DNA from: Paraphaeosphaeria minitans
Lineage: Eukaryota > Ascomycota > Dothideomycetes > Pleosporales > Didymosphaeriaceae
Assembly: GCA_015832175.1 (NCBI GenBank)
Contig: WJXW01000001.1
Coordinates: 4,526,001 to 4,590,000 of the forward strand
Length of the DNA: 64,000 bases
Reading direction: 5' to 3'
Within the stretch, counting starts at the first letter, position 1, and every line of letters starts with the position of its first letter. The translations under genes were made by a program, and so were the position numbers. Below are positions 23,870 through 34,243 of the stretch, in pieces. A model generated the notes under the pieces. It saw only the letters and a list, made by a program, of their open reading frames with translations, was not told the DNA's origin and made no database searches.

Positions 23870-24505
23870 GTAGGTTATATTATTAAGATTGTACAAAGTA
23901 GTTTAGGTTGTAATTATAGTGTTATTATGCAAAAGGTCTATAGCTTATAGTTAAGCTATAACAGTTTAAAGAGTTTTTTTGTATAAGTGTCCTTTATTAT
24001 AGAATTAGTAGTAATAAAGCCTTCCTTTATAAGAAAAGTAATAAGCTCTCTTCTTACTATATAACTAATCTTATTAAAAGTTCTCTCCTTTTAGTTATTA
24101 AAATCTTTAGTAAAAGAAGAGATTACCTCTTTACCTTTAAGGCTACTTACACAATATTACGCGATTATGTATACTATATAAGTGTTTAGCTATTTTAGAG
24201 AAGGGGGTAGGTAGCTGTGTAAATCTACTCTATCTACCTAGTACTTTTGTGCGATCTCTCCTCTTAAAGTAATAGCCTTAATATTTATTACTTCTTCTAC
24301 TTATTAAAGCTATATTGCTTTGTCTTCTTACTAAGGAGGTAGTATTAATTATTACATAATGTCCTTAGGTTATAGTTCCTCTAGGAAGTCTCCTAGTTTT
24401 AAGGCTATATTATTATTATTTTTCTTAGTTGTGCGACGTGTCTGCGTTTAGTTATTGCTAGTTTAATTATGCGACGTGTTTTTTAGGGTTATAAATATAC
24501 TTACT

Positions 24506-24735
24506 ATCTCCTTTTTTTTCTATAGAATAGCTTAGACTAGATTGTGCGACTCTTTATAAATATACGCGCTTTATTTCTGCTTATTGTATAATCTAAAATT
24601 CAATCTCTAGTAAAGGTATTATCTCCTTTCTTTTCTGTAGAAAAGCTTAGACTAGATTATGCGACTCTTTATAGATATACGCGCTTTATTTCTACTTATT
24701 ATATAATCTAAAATTTAATCTTTAGTAAAAGTAAC
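24506..24735. repeat. Two tandem 115-bp units in element A
   Basis: Units start at 24506 and 24621 and correspond to those at 20071 and 20186 in element B. Confidence 0.7.
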
Positions 24736-24822
24736 AATATAGAGCCTACGCATCTAGCTTATAGGGCGCTTCGTCTTTAGACCTTGCTAGTTTGTAGTTA
24801 ATTAGAATTAACTACTAATTAG

Positions 24823-24832
24823 TGTTAGTTTA
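24823..24832 (-). repeat. Copia A right LTR, first 10 bp (split by gypsy)
   Basis: TGTTAGTTTA is the start of A's right-hand LTR on the plus strand. The remaining 228 bp resume at 31423 after the gypsy element and the duplicated GTTTA; 10 plus 228 gives exactly 238. Confidence 0.88.
24828..24832. repeat. Target-site duplication GTTTA of the gypsy element
   Basis: GTTTA immediately before 24833 and again at 31418-31422. Confidence 0.88.
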
Positions 24833-25243
24833 TGTTACGTACCAGATAACAACGTGGGACTTGGGCGCTTATAAAGGTGTGATGAAGTAATAATAGAGTT
24901 ACGAACGTAACAAAGAGACGCTAAGTAACTTAGATTAGGTTATGTAATGTGCTTAGTTGCTTAGCGGCACTAAGTAGTAGAGCTAGTTACGTAAAGTACT
25001 TAGTTACTTAGTGGCACTAAGCAGCAGAGCAGCCTTAGTATATAGGAACGCAAAGATAGGCTCTTTATACTTATATTTAATCTATTTATTAATCTATCGT
25101 TTGGATTCTAGTAGACTAAATTGTTAACTTATTACACTTTATAAGATACTATTATATTAATAAGACCTTCTACCTTCTATAAGTACTCCTGCCTAAGAAC
25201 TAACTTTAACCCTTTAGGACTAGTTACTCTCTTAGATTTAATA
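24833..25243 (+). repeat. Gypsy 5' LTR
   Basis: 411 bp from TGTTACGTACCAG to GATTTAATA (terminal CA mutated to TA). Collinear with 31007-31417. Confidence 0.88.
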
Positions 25244-25249
25244 TCTTAA

Positions 25250-28200
25250 ACACCCTTAACATAAGTACTTTATAAACTCCTACCTCTTCCACAGCTTTAG
25301 GTGCTACTAAGATTAAATCCTATAAAGGATAGTAGTAAGGCGCACAAACCTAATTTCTACTTTAGTAAACAATCTTAAACTAACGTCTAGATTCTTTAGT
25401 TAGACCTCTACTTCTTTAACTTAGATAAACCCCTTAAAGACAAAAAGAAGGTTATTTTTGTAGTAATATACATGTGAGGAGATGTAGGATTATAGATCTA
25501 TTCCTACCTTAAAAAGTACCTAGGAATAGACTATAATAATAATAACAATAATTATGTAAATAAACACGCTAATATAGTTAATATTATTAAAGATTATAAT
25601 AACTTTAAAAAATGCCTTAAACAACTTTTTAGAATTGCTAATAAGGACTCTATTGTAAAAGTAAAGATTTAGACTATAACTTAGAAATAATTAGTAGCTA
25701 AGTATATAGCTAAGTTTTATAGATACACTGTGTAACTTAACTAGGACAATAAGTCTCTTTAGGATATATACAAATAAGAACTTAAATAGAAACTATGTAA
25801 GGAACTCCTATGTAGTAGTACGCGAATTACTAATCTTAAAGAACTATATAAAGAAACTATTAGGATTAATAGAGAATAGTTCTCGCTGTAATAGGAGCTC
25901 TACTAAAACCCTAGAGTAATAAGCTTTAGACAACTAGCAAAAGTGGTTTATAAGAACCCTATTAGAATCGTCTAAAAGTAATAGCTAAGGAACTACTAAA
26001 GATATAAACTAATAAAAGATGTCTAGTTTAACTACATAGGCAAAAGAAAAGGAGGAAAGATAGGCCCTAAGTAGCCTAATAAACGCGTCTCTAATAAAAG
26101 TTAATAACTAATAACTAAGACCTATAAATACTTTACATGTAGTAAACTAGGCCACATAGCTAGAAACTATAGATTAAAGAACAAAGTCTATTAAACTAAG
26201 TTAAATATACTAACTATTAAGGACTAAGAACCTAATAAGGAATAAGAAGTTATTATAACGCTATTTAGTTACTAACGTGTTATGCTAGAGCAAAGTAAGT
26301 AATTAGATTTACCTAACTTATAACTATACAAAGATCTAGAAGACGACTCTAACGTATACTATAACGTAGAAGACGTAGAAGAGATACTAAGATCTCCTAC
26401 TCCTTACCTATAAAGTAGGCAGGAAGAAGACAACCCTATATTACCTAAGTATAAACTAAATGTTTAGGACTACATAGAACCCTACTAGGCACAAAAAGGG
26501 ATGCGACCCTATAAAAATAAGGAATTAGACTACGTACTAAAGTACTATCTAGACTACTAAAATTCTACACACTAATTCTATATATAGACGTATTATAAAG
26601 AACTAACATGCGCACAACACAAGGCAGAAAAAGAGGAGAATAAGAAATAACCTAGAAGGAAACTGCGCTATAGATAGATATAGACAGACTACCTTATTAC
26701 AGCTTACAATAAACACCTCTAGAATAAATAATAAGTAAAATATTTTCCTTACTTTACGTAAAAGGGTAATAAATGCTGTAATATGCTTATTAATAGAAAC
26801 TATATATAACTATACTAGTATATATGTCTAAACTAAGACTGCAAATACCACTATATAGCTAAACGTTTAGACAGCTTTATAAACTGCCCTATGTAAGAAG
26901 TAATAATAGAACTACTAATTTAACTAGTACACAGGAACAGTAAAGACTACAAAAGGAAAAATAGAAGAACATCCTTATAGGAAAAAGAAGAAGATAATCT
27001 ACATAAACTATATACTTAAAAATAATAATAGAAGCGGATGCTTAGAAACGCATACTAGGCACTAGAACTTAACTATAACCTATATAAACAGATGTCTTTT
27101 TTAGGCCTAAACTTAGACAAGAAAACGCCTTTATTAAATTAAATACTATAGTAAGTATAGCATTAGTTAAGCTACTAGTACAGCTTAAAGAAATATAGGC
27201 TTAAGCTCTTGTAAACTTAAGAGTAGAAAAGAACTTTATATCTTATTAGATAGCAAGATAAGCAAGACTTATAATATTAGAGAAAAAAGTATTCTATATT
27301 GTCTATATCACGAATAGATCCCTAATGCCTAAGACACCTTAAATATACTAGGAGGTTACTACTATAATAACAGTCTAAGAATATAGAGAGGAACTTACCT
27401 TAGATGTCTTACTAGGATTTAAGTATAAGTTAGTCTTAGAATTACTTTAGTTAACAATACACAACCCGCAGATTAACTAGGGTATAAAGAAAATATTATT
27501 TAAACGCTATAATTATGTATTATAAGCAAAGCCTACGTATTAACTAAAAATAATAGTAGATAAGGGAGTTATTAATAATATAATACTGTAATAGATAGTT
27601 AAAAAACAGAAGTACACCTTAGCAGACGCTAGCAGGAACTACTAGGTTAAGAAGTGTAAAAAGGAGGATAATAGCACGCCCCTTACCTTACTAAAAGAGT
27701 ATAGGAAATAGACACACATATTTACAAAGAAGGAAGGAAAAGTAAACCTACTAGAATATTAACCCTAGAATCTTATAATAGACCTAGAAGAAGGGAAGAC
27801 GCCACCCTTTAGACTACTATATAGTAAGATAGGAAAAGAACTCCTTAAAGAACGTGATTTTATTAAAATAAACCTTAAGAAAGGATATATATAACTATTA
27901 AAGTCACTAGTAGTAAGCCCTTTTATATTTATTAAGAAAAAGGATAAATTAAACAGACTATGCGTTAACTACTAACAACTTAACAATATAACAATAAAGA
28001 ACTAATATCTACTACTAAACATTATAGAGTTACAAGATTAACTATCTTAAGCTAAGATATTTATAATAATAGATCTAAGAGACGGTTACTACCTTATACA
28101 AATTAAGAAAGGTAAAGAATAGAAAACAGCGTTTTAATTACACTATAGACTATTTAAATATAAGGTTATACCTTTTAGACTTATAAACGCACTAGTAGCT

Positions 28201-30440
28201 TTTATAGCACTTATTAACAACGTACTTTATAAACATCTAGACATATTTATTATCGCGTATATAGATAATATCCTTGTCTTTTCTAAAAACAAATTAGACC
28301 ACACCAAGCATATATAGATAGTACTAGAAGCACTAGACAAAGCATACTTTTACATTAAACTTAAGAAATGTAAGTTTAACGTTAAATAACTTAAATTCCT
28401 AGGACACATTATTACTATAGAAGAAATTAAGATAGCACTAAGTAAAGTTAAATATATTAAGAACTAGCTAATACTAAAGATAGCTAAGAATATCTAAGAA
28501 TTCTTAGAATTCTATAGATTTAATCAACAATTTATCTAAAATTACATAAAGGTTATAATACCTTTAACAAATCTTATAAAGAAGGACGTACCCTTTAAAT
28601 AGATAGATAAGTGTAGAATGTTATTCTAACTCCTTAAGACAGCATATATTATAGAACCTATCTTTATTTATTTTAGAAGCAATAAACCACTGCGCTTTAA
28701 AATAGACGCTAGCGATCTTACGCTAGGCGCCTACGCTAAATAAGAACGTAATAGTAAATAGCACCTAATTGCCTATTACTTATGCAAATTTAATAACACT
28801 GAAATACAATACAACGTATATAATAAAGAACTCTACGCTATTATTAAAGCCTTAAAGCACTAGAGAATTTACACGCTTAGTTACTTAACGCTAGAAATCT
28901 ATATAGATTATAAGAACTTTCTAAGGTTCACAATAATAAAAGAACTTACGCTATAACAACAAAGATAGTTATAAACTATAGGGCAGTATAAGTTTAAAAT
29001 CATCTATATAGCTAGGAAAGAAAATAGCAGAGCAGACGCTCTTAGCTAATAAAGTAATCTAGTAGGAGAAAAAGTAAAAACTTTCTTTATAATCCTTCGC
29101 AAAGCTAAAGATAGATCTCTAGAGCTAATAGTAAAACTAAATTAACTTTTAGTAATTAACTAAGAAGTTCTAGAACATCTACAGACTAAGATTATCTAAT
29201 AATACTACAATAACCCTATGTACAGACACCTAGGTATTATAAAAACAATAGAACTTATCTAAAGGAATTACACCTTTAAAGAAATTAAAGAAGCTGTAAT
29301 AACTTATATCTATAAATGTGTAGAATGCTAGAGAAATAAACATAGTACATATCTTAAATATAGAAAGATATAAGCAATTAGAATACTAACAGCACTATAG
29401 GAAGATATTGCTATAGATTTTGTTACAGAAATTCTAAACTCTAAGGATCTAACAATAGGAATTAAATACAACAGTATACTAGTATTAGTCTACTAACTAA
29501 CTAAGTATGTTAAGCTTATTCTATGTCTTAAAAGAATAATAGTAAAGGAACTCGCTTTTTTTATCTTAAACTAACTAATTAGACATCACAGAATTCTAAA
29601 AATAATTATTAGTAATAGAGACAAGCTCTTTACGTTAAATTATTAGATAACGCTTATAGCCCTGCTTAGAACGAAACAAAAGCTATTAACAGCTTACTAT
29701 CTATAAATAGATAGATAGACAGAACGTACAAACTAAACTATAGAAACGTACCTACGCATTTACTGCAATAGTTAGAAGAATAACTAGGTTTTATTACTAC
29801 CTATAGCACAGTTGGCCTATAATAATAAAGTATTAGCAGTATTAAGATATACACTATTCTATATAAACTATAGAAGACACCTACATTTCTTTAACTAACA
29901 ATTTCCTACGATAATTAAAGCAAAAGAAGCTATAGATATAGTAGAAAATATAAAAAAAATACACTAATAACTCTAAGAAAATCTTAAGAAAGCTTAGTAG
30001 TAATTAATTTTATACTAAAATTAAAAATAAAAAATAGCACCTTAGCTAAAGAAGGGGGATAAAGTATATCTGCTTATAAAAAACTTTTAAACTTAGAAGA
30101 AGAAACATAAGAAACTAGATTACATTAAAGTTAGACTATTTTATATTTCTAAGTAAATATTACTAGTAAACTATAAGTTAGAACTACTACTAGATGTAAA
30201 GATACACCTAGTATTCTACGTATTACTACTAGAACTAGTAGACCCTAATACACTAGTTGAAACTACCTTCTACTACTAGACTAAGGAAGAAAACAAATTT
30301 AAGGTTAAAAGAATTCTAGAATATAATTAGTATAATAACGCGTACCTTATTAAGTAGAAAAGTTACCTACATAGTAAAAACACTTAGGAACTAAAGAACT
30401 ACCTAGAAAACTGTTAATAAAAGATTAAAGAATTCTATTA
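25250..30440 (+). pseudogene. Gypsy gag-pol remnant with chromodomain
   Basis: Degraded plus-strand frame with landmarks. The zinc knuckle (C-x2-C-x4-H-x4-C) is near 26127-26171, with its first and last Cys codons now Tyr. RT has LCVNY near 27960 and an active site at 28258-28269 reading YIDN, where YIDD is expected. RNase H has FKIDASD near 28695-28715. The integrase zinc region is near 29200-29345 (NPMYRHLG, then YKCVEC). A chromodomain-like segment lies near 30310-30415 (ILEYN, AYLIK). Chromodomains target such elements to heterochromatin marks in fungi. The loss of one catalytic Asp plus many stops makes it inactive. Confidence 0.8.
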
Positions 30441-30477
30441 ATAGACTTACTTAAGATAGTAACGCTAAAGAATTATT

Positions 30478-30969
30478 CTAGAACTCTAAAGATAGGTTGT
30501 CTATTACAGACTATATAGACGTGCTAAGTTTAGCCAGACTAGTAGGCTAAGTAGGATAGGCTAGATCCTCCTCTAACTCTAACTCTATTAGCGTAGCACT
30601 CTCTACTACAATAACCTTACTAGCACGCTTTTTATTCTACGCTAATTATTTTAATAACTAATCCTTTTTTATGTACGCTACGCGTAGGGCTTTAAACATT
30701 ATATTCTATTCTTTTTGCGCCTTTAATATTTACACCTCTAATTTCTTCTTCTTAGTAATTAACTATAAAAACTTATTTTTAGTAATAGCTATATTACACT
30801 TTAAGTTTTATTTCTAACACTTACTATACTTCTCTAAGCTAATATAGACTTTGTAAACACAGGAATGCGACTTATAGAAGAAGCACTTTAATACTATAAC
30901 TACTTTATAGTTTTTAATAGTAGAGATAAGGCTATAATAACGCTTTATAAAATTATAGTTAGCAGGCAT
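30478..30969 (-). pseudogene. Antisense ORF at the gypsy 3' end, RIP-stopped
   Basis: On the strand opposite to pol, between the chromodomain and the 3' LTR, an ATG at 30969 opens a 164-codon frame beginning MPANYNFIKRYYSL. It is interrupted only by TAA and TAG, about ten times, and never by TGA, as expected if CAA/CAG codons were mutated. A cysteine-bearing patch (LKCFF, KSHSCVYKV, YSKC, NLKC) is followed by a Lys/Glu-rich, probably coiled-coil stretch and an acidic region (ELELEEDLAYP). I recall fungal hypothetical proteins with a similar MP-x-FxKRY start beside retrotransposons, but cannot check this. The product's role is unknown. The stop at 30478 could itself be a mutated Trp codon. Confidence 0.5.
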
Positions 30970-31006
30970 AATTCTTTAGGACAAAGAATAGAAAGAGAGG
31001 GGATAA

Positions 31007-31417
31007 TATTACGTACTAGATAATAATATAGAACTTAGGCGCTTATAAAGGTGTAATAAAGCAATAATAGGGTTATAAACGTAATAAAGAGACACTAAGT
31101 AACTTAGATTAGGTTACGTAATATACTTAGTTACTTAGTAGCACTAAGTAGTAGAGCTAGTTATATAAAGTGCTTAGTTACTTAGTAGCACTAAGCAGCG
31201 GAGCAGCCTTAGTATATAGGAACGTGAGGATAGGCTCTCTATACTTATATTTAATTTGTTTATTAATCTATTATTTAGATTCTAGTAGACTAAATTATTA
31301 ACTTATTACACTTTGTAAAATACTATTGTATTAACAAGACCTTCTACCTTTTGTAAGTACTCTTGCCTAAGAACCAACCTTAACCCTTTAGGACTAGCTA
31401 CCCTCTTGGATTTAACA
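31007..31417 (+). repeat. Gypsy 3' LTR
   Basis: 411 bp from TATTACGTACTAG to GATTTAACA, ending directly before the GTTTA duplication. Confidence 0.88.
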
Positions 31418-31422
31418 GTTTA

Positions 31423-31650
31423 GCTTAATCTATAATTAAGTATTTAAGGGTTAATAGTATACTATTATGCAAAGGGTGAGAAGTAGATTTAATTAATTAC
31501 GTCTTGTCTATTGTACAAAGGGGCACTAAGGGCTTTATGAAGTCTCTGCCTCTTAGCGCTGACCTAAGTAGTGGGTCCTTGTGCGGGTCCCTACAGGTAG
31601 GCAGGCCCCCACTTCACCCAGTGCTACTTGTACGATAAACTGTACGGACA
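31423..31650 (-). repeat. Copia A right LTR, remaining 228 bp
   Basis: Continues the LTR begun at 24823. The first ~100 bp are RIP-mutated; the last ~110 bp to TGTACGGACA are unmutated. In coding sense this is A's 5' LTR. Confidence 0.88.
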
Positions 31651-31655
31651 GCACA
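31651..31655. repeat. Target-site duplication GCACA, right copy
   Basis: Matches 14350-14354 and closes the transposon block. Unique sequence resumes here. Confidence 0.85.
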
Positions 31656-31928
31656 TGTACTTGCCATTCACATTGTGGTCAAGTCTAGCGCAAGCTAGAT
31701 CTTTATCCCATCCAAAGACACCCATCTTTCCCACAGAAAGTCGACTTCCCCGCTCTCTGTCCCACAGCACCAACTAGGGTGCTAACCGCAAGTGTACTCA
31801 CGCGATGGCGCGCACAAGCCTATGGCTACCTACCTAAGGGTACCAGTGGACGCACTGCCTCTCCGCTCCAAAACAAAAGCCCGAATGTTGCCCACCTCTC
31901 GTCGCATTTTTCGTCCTGCTCACCAACC

Positions 31929-32379
31929 ATGCTACCCACCCTCGTCGTCCTCCTCACTGCAACCCTGGCCGCCCACGCCGCCCCAAATCCCCTCCTCCCT
32001 TCTATCTTGAAATCCCGACACCCCACATCCTTCGCCCCCTGCGAACAAGCAATAACAAACTGCCTACGCCAAGAAGCTGGAATCGTGAAATGCGAATGCA
32101 AGCAGGGCGCTCTTGTGCGTCCCTACACCTTCTTACTTCACCTGCACCGCGATGTGGAGTACTAAACCGGGTGCATTTAGGTTGTATGCAAAGCGATTGG
32201 GATTCCACTGGAGGACGCTAGAACGGAGGATTTAACTTGTAAGTTCAGCCTACTTAATCGAGGAGAAAGGGGTGGAGGGGACGGGCTGACAACAAACAGT
32301 CTATCGGTGGGAGAGGCTGAAGGAGTGTCCAAGGCATGGGCATCTGAAGCAGTGTAATATGGGAAGGTGCGTTGAGTAG
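31929..32379 (+). CDS. Small secreted eight-cysteine protein (effector-like)
   Basis: Proposed three-exon gene: 31929-32114, 32181-32238, 32300-32379, giving 107 residues. MLPTLVVLLTATLAAHAA is a good signal peptide. Intron 1 (66 bp, GTGCGT donor) has a TACTAAA branch site; intron 2 (61 bp, GTAAGT donor) has CTGAC before AACAG. Both splices keep frame and bring in further cysteines, for eight in all: C38, C45, C55, C57, C65, C91, C100 and C105, with the last close to the stop. Without splicing the frame ends at 32165 with four. No family is recognised. It begins only 274 bp from the RIP-mutated block, a setting typical of candidate effectors; that role is inference. It could be a chance leader with non-functional splicing. 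Confidence 0.5.
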
Positions 32380-32950
32380 GGCGGGGTTTCAGAGGGAGGA
32401 TTCTGCTCGAGGGAGATATCGTGTTGTCGCGGTAGAGAGTTCATGTGCGATGGGTACCTAAAGGTTGGGAGGATCGCTTCGCAAGAGCGAGGGATTGCTG
32501 TAGTCTGCTTCGATTGCAATTGCAAGAAGATGTCATTATCATTCTGCGACAGTCAAAGTGTAAATGGGCGGTGAGGTTACCTTTATCAACGTAATGTGAG
32601 TGCTGACGGGATTATTAAGCGGACATAGGAGTTACCGCAGTGTGACGGAGAAGAAGGACGTGAACATCTGTAATGCTGGGCGTCCGAACACTTTCGGGCG
32701 AAGCTTTAATCGTCGCAAATAATGTGACTCATCTCAGTCAGATGTGCATTGTCACGAATGGTTATGACTGGCCTTCATAGCACTTTGACCTTGACGTCCC
32801 AAGTCGATGTAGCTATGCCGACCCTATATAAAGACACACGAGTGCGATTATTCTGCGCATTCATTCCGGATATCTTCTCAATCCGAGCATTAACTCATCC
32901 CTAATTTCCGATATATCAGACCCAGACCAGCAACATACAAGGTCCATCAA
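32380..32950. promoter_or_regulatory. SDR promoter region with TATA box
   Basis: 571 bp upstream of the SDR gene. TATATAA at 32825-32831 lies about 120 bp before the ATG. No other gene is seen. Confidence 0.5.
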
Positions 32951-33984
32951 ATGGCACCTCTCGTCTGGTTAATCACGGGTTGCTCGTCCGGCCTTGGTTT
33001 CCACCTGGCCGCTCACGTCCTCGCCCGAGGCGACATCGCCATCGCAACTCTCCGTAATCCCTCAAAGTTGCCCGCTGGCCTTAGAGACCGTCCTAACGCA
33101 GCAAACCTATACGTCATACAATTGGACATCACAGCACCTCAATCAACAATATCCGCCGTCGTAGCCCAAGCCGCTGCGCTTCACGGCCGCATCGATGTCC
33201 TCATCAACAACGCCGGTTACATCCAGATTGGCACTGTCGAGGGGTTAGAACACGACTGGGTAGCGCAGTTCGAAACCAACGTCTTTGGCGCTGTGAAGAT
33301 GACGAGTGCGGTGCTGAAGGGGATGAGAGAGCGCGGGAGTGGGACGGTGGTGTTTGTTGGCAGTTTGAGCGGGTGGGTGGGCCACGATACGTGCGGGGCG
33401 TATGCAGGGAGCAAGTTCGCGTTGGCAGGTGAGCTACCTTGAGACAATAGCGGAAGAGTGCTCATGAGGATGAGCTAATGTATTTGGTAGGCATCGCTGA
33501 GGCACTCCGGCGTGAGACGAGCCATCAGGGGATTCGGACGCTCCTCATCGAACCGGGCCGATTCCGCACCAATTTGCTCTCGTCTGGGAACATGAAGATG
33601 CAGGGACAATTAGATAATCCAGCATACTCATCGATGCTGGACGAGAAGATCAAAAGTTTAGCGAAGGAGGATCAGGCACAGCCTGGGGACCCGGCGAAGT
33701 TTGTACGGGTGGTGGTGGACCTTGTCAAAGGCGAGGGAGTCGCGAGTGATAAGAGTGTTCCATTGAGAATGCCAATAGGCTTAGATTGTTATGAGGACGT
33801 GAAGCAGAGATGCGAGAAGACGTTGGGTCAATTGAAGGAGTGGGAGGAGGTGATGGTAAGTACGAATTACTAGAATGCATCTCCGCAAACTCGGAGGCTG
33901 GAGATATCTCTGCAGAATCCGGAAACACTCGAAGCTATTGTGTCAGAAACAAAGCCTTCCATGGTCTCTACGAAATCAAAGTGA
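32951..33984 (+). CDS. Short-chain dehydrogenase/reductase (classical SDR)
   Basis: Exons 32951-33428, 33491-33855 and 33916-33984 give 303 residues. The Rossmann nucleotide-binding motif TGCSSGLG is at residues 9-16, LDI at 58-60, NNAG at 86-89, the catalytic serine is S138 (VGSLSG), and Y151/K155 form the YxxxK pair. The first intron (62 bp) splits the codon after ALA. A second intron with a perfect GTAAGT donor is proposed at 33856-33915; if unused, the protein ends four residues later at 33873 with VSTNY. The fold uses NAD(P)(H) to oxidise or reduce an alcohol or ketone. The substrate cannot be inferred. There is no signal peptide, so it is probably cytosolic. Confidence 0.85.
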
Positions 33985-34243
33985 TGATAGTCTATTGTGA
34001 CAAGAGGAGCAGTGTCGAAGTCGACTGATGCAAATGACTCGCGCACCGCTAGCTGACTAAGTCACGCGACTCGACGTCACGCCTCTCCACCGCTGGGGCA
34101 CCGCTCTACGAGTTTCGCTGCGGCCCACCACCGCCTGACCAATCTGCTCGCAGACACTAGCAACTTCTGAGCTGCGCTTACGTCGTTGGAGGGGCCTTTG
34201 TTCATTCATTCCAAGCTGGCCCGCGTGGCTCGACACATTCACC

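Larger units (their letters stand above)
22430..24440 (-). pseudogene. Copia A gag remnant
   Basis: Collinear with B's gag (18230-20060), with a decayed zinc knuckle near 22665-22715. It is interrupted by the solo LTR at 23632-23869. More RIP-altered than the B copy. Confidence 0.6.
24833..31417 (+). mobile_element. Ty3/gypsy element (chromovirus type), RIP-decayed
   Basis: 6,585 bp with 411-bp LTRs at both ends, GTTTA duplications, and a purine-rich tract (GAAAGAGAGGGGA, about 30991-31003) just before the 3' LTR. In plus sense the order is gag with zinc knuckle, protease/RT, RNase H, integrase, then a chromodomain-like tail, that is, gypsy order with integrase last. All reading frames are interrupted by RIP-type stops. 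It inserted into the LTR of copia A after A was in place. Confidence 0.9.
14355..31650 (-). mobile_element. Ty1/copia element A (RIP-decayed host of nested insertions)
   Basis: A composite of 17.3 kb bounded by 238-bp LTRs beginning TGT and ending ACA and by GCACA duplications. Coding sense is minus: from the right come LTR, leader, gag, integrase, RT/RNase H and LTR, the Ty1/copia order with integrase before RT. After subtracting element B (17503-20773), the solo LTR and the gypsy insertion (24833-31417), A itself is about 7.2 kb. No frame stays open: CAA/CAG codons have become TAA/TAG and Cys or Asp codons have been changed as expected from C-to-T and G-to-A mutation, mostly CpA to TpA. It is immobile now. 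The structure was read by comparing the repeats within the window. Confidence 0.9.

Noticed and set aside
14355..31650. CRISPR-like array from the regular repeats
   Set aside because: Repeats are LTRs and 74- or 115-bp direct tandems without spacers, in a eukaryote.
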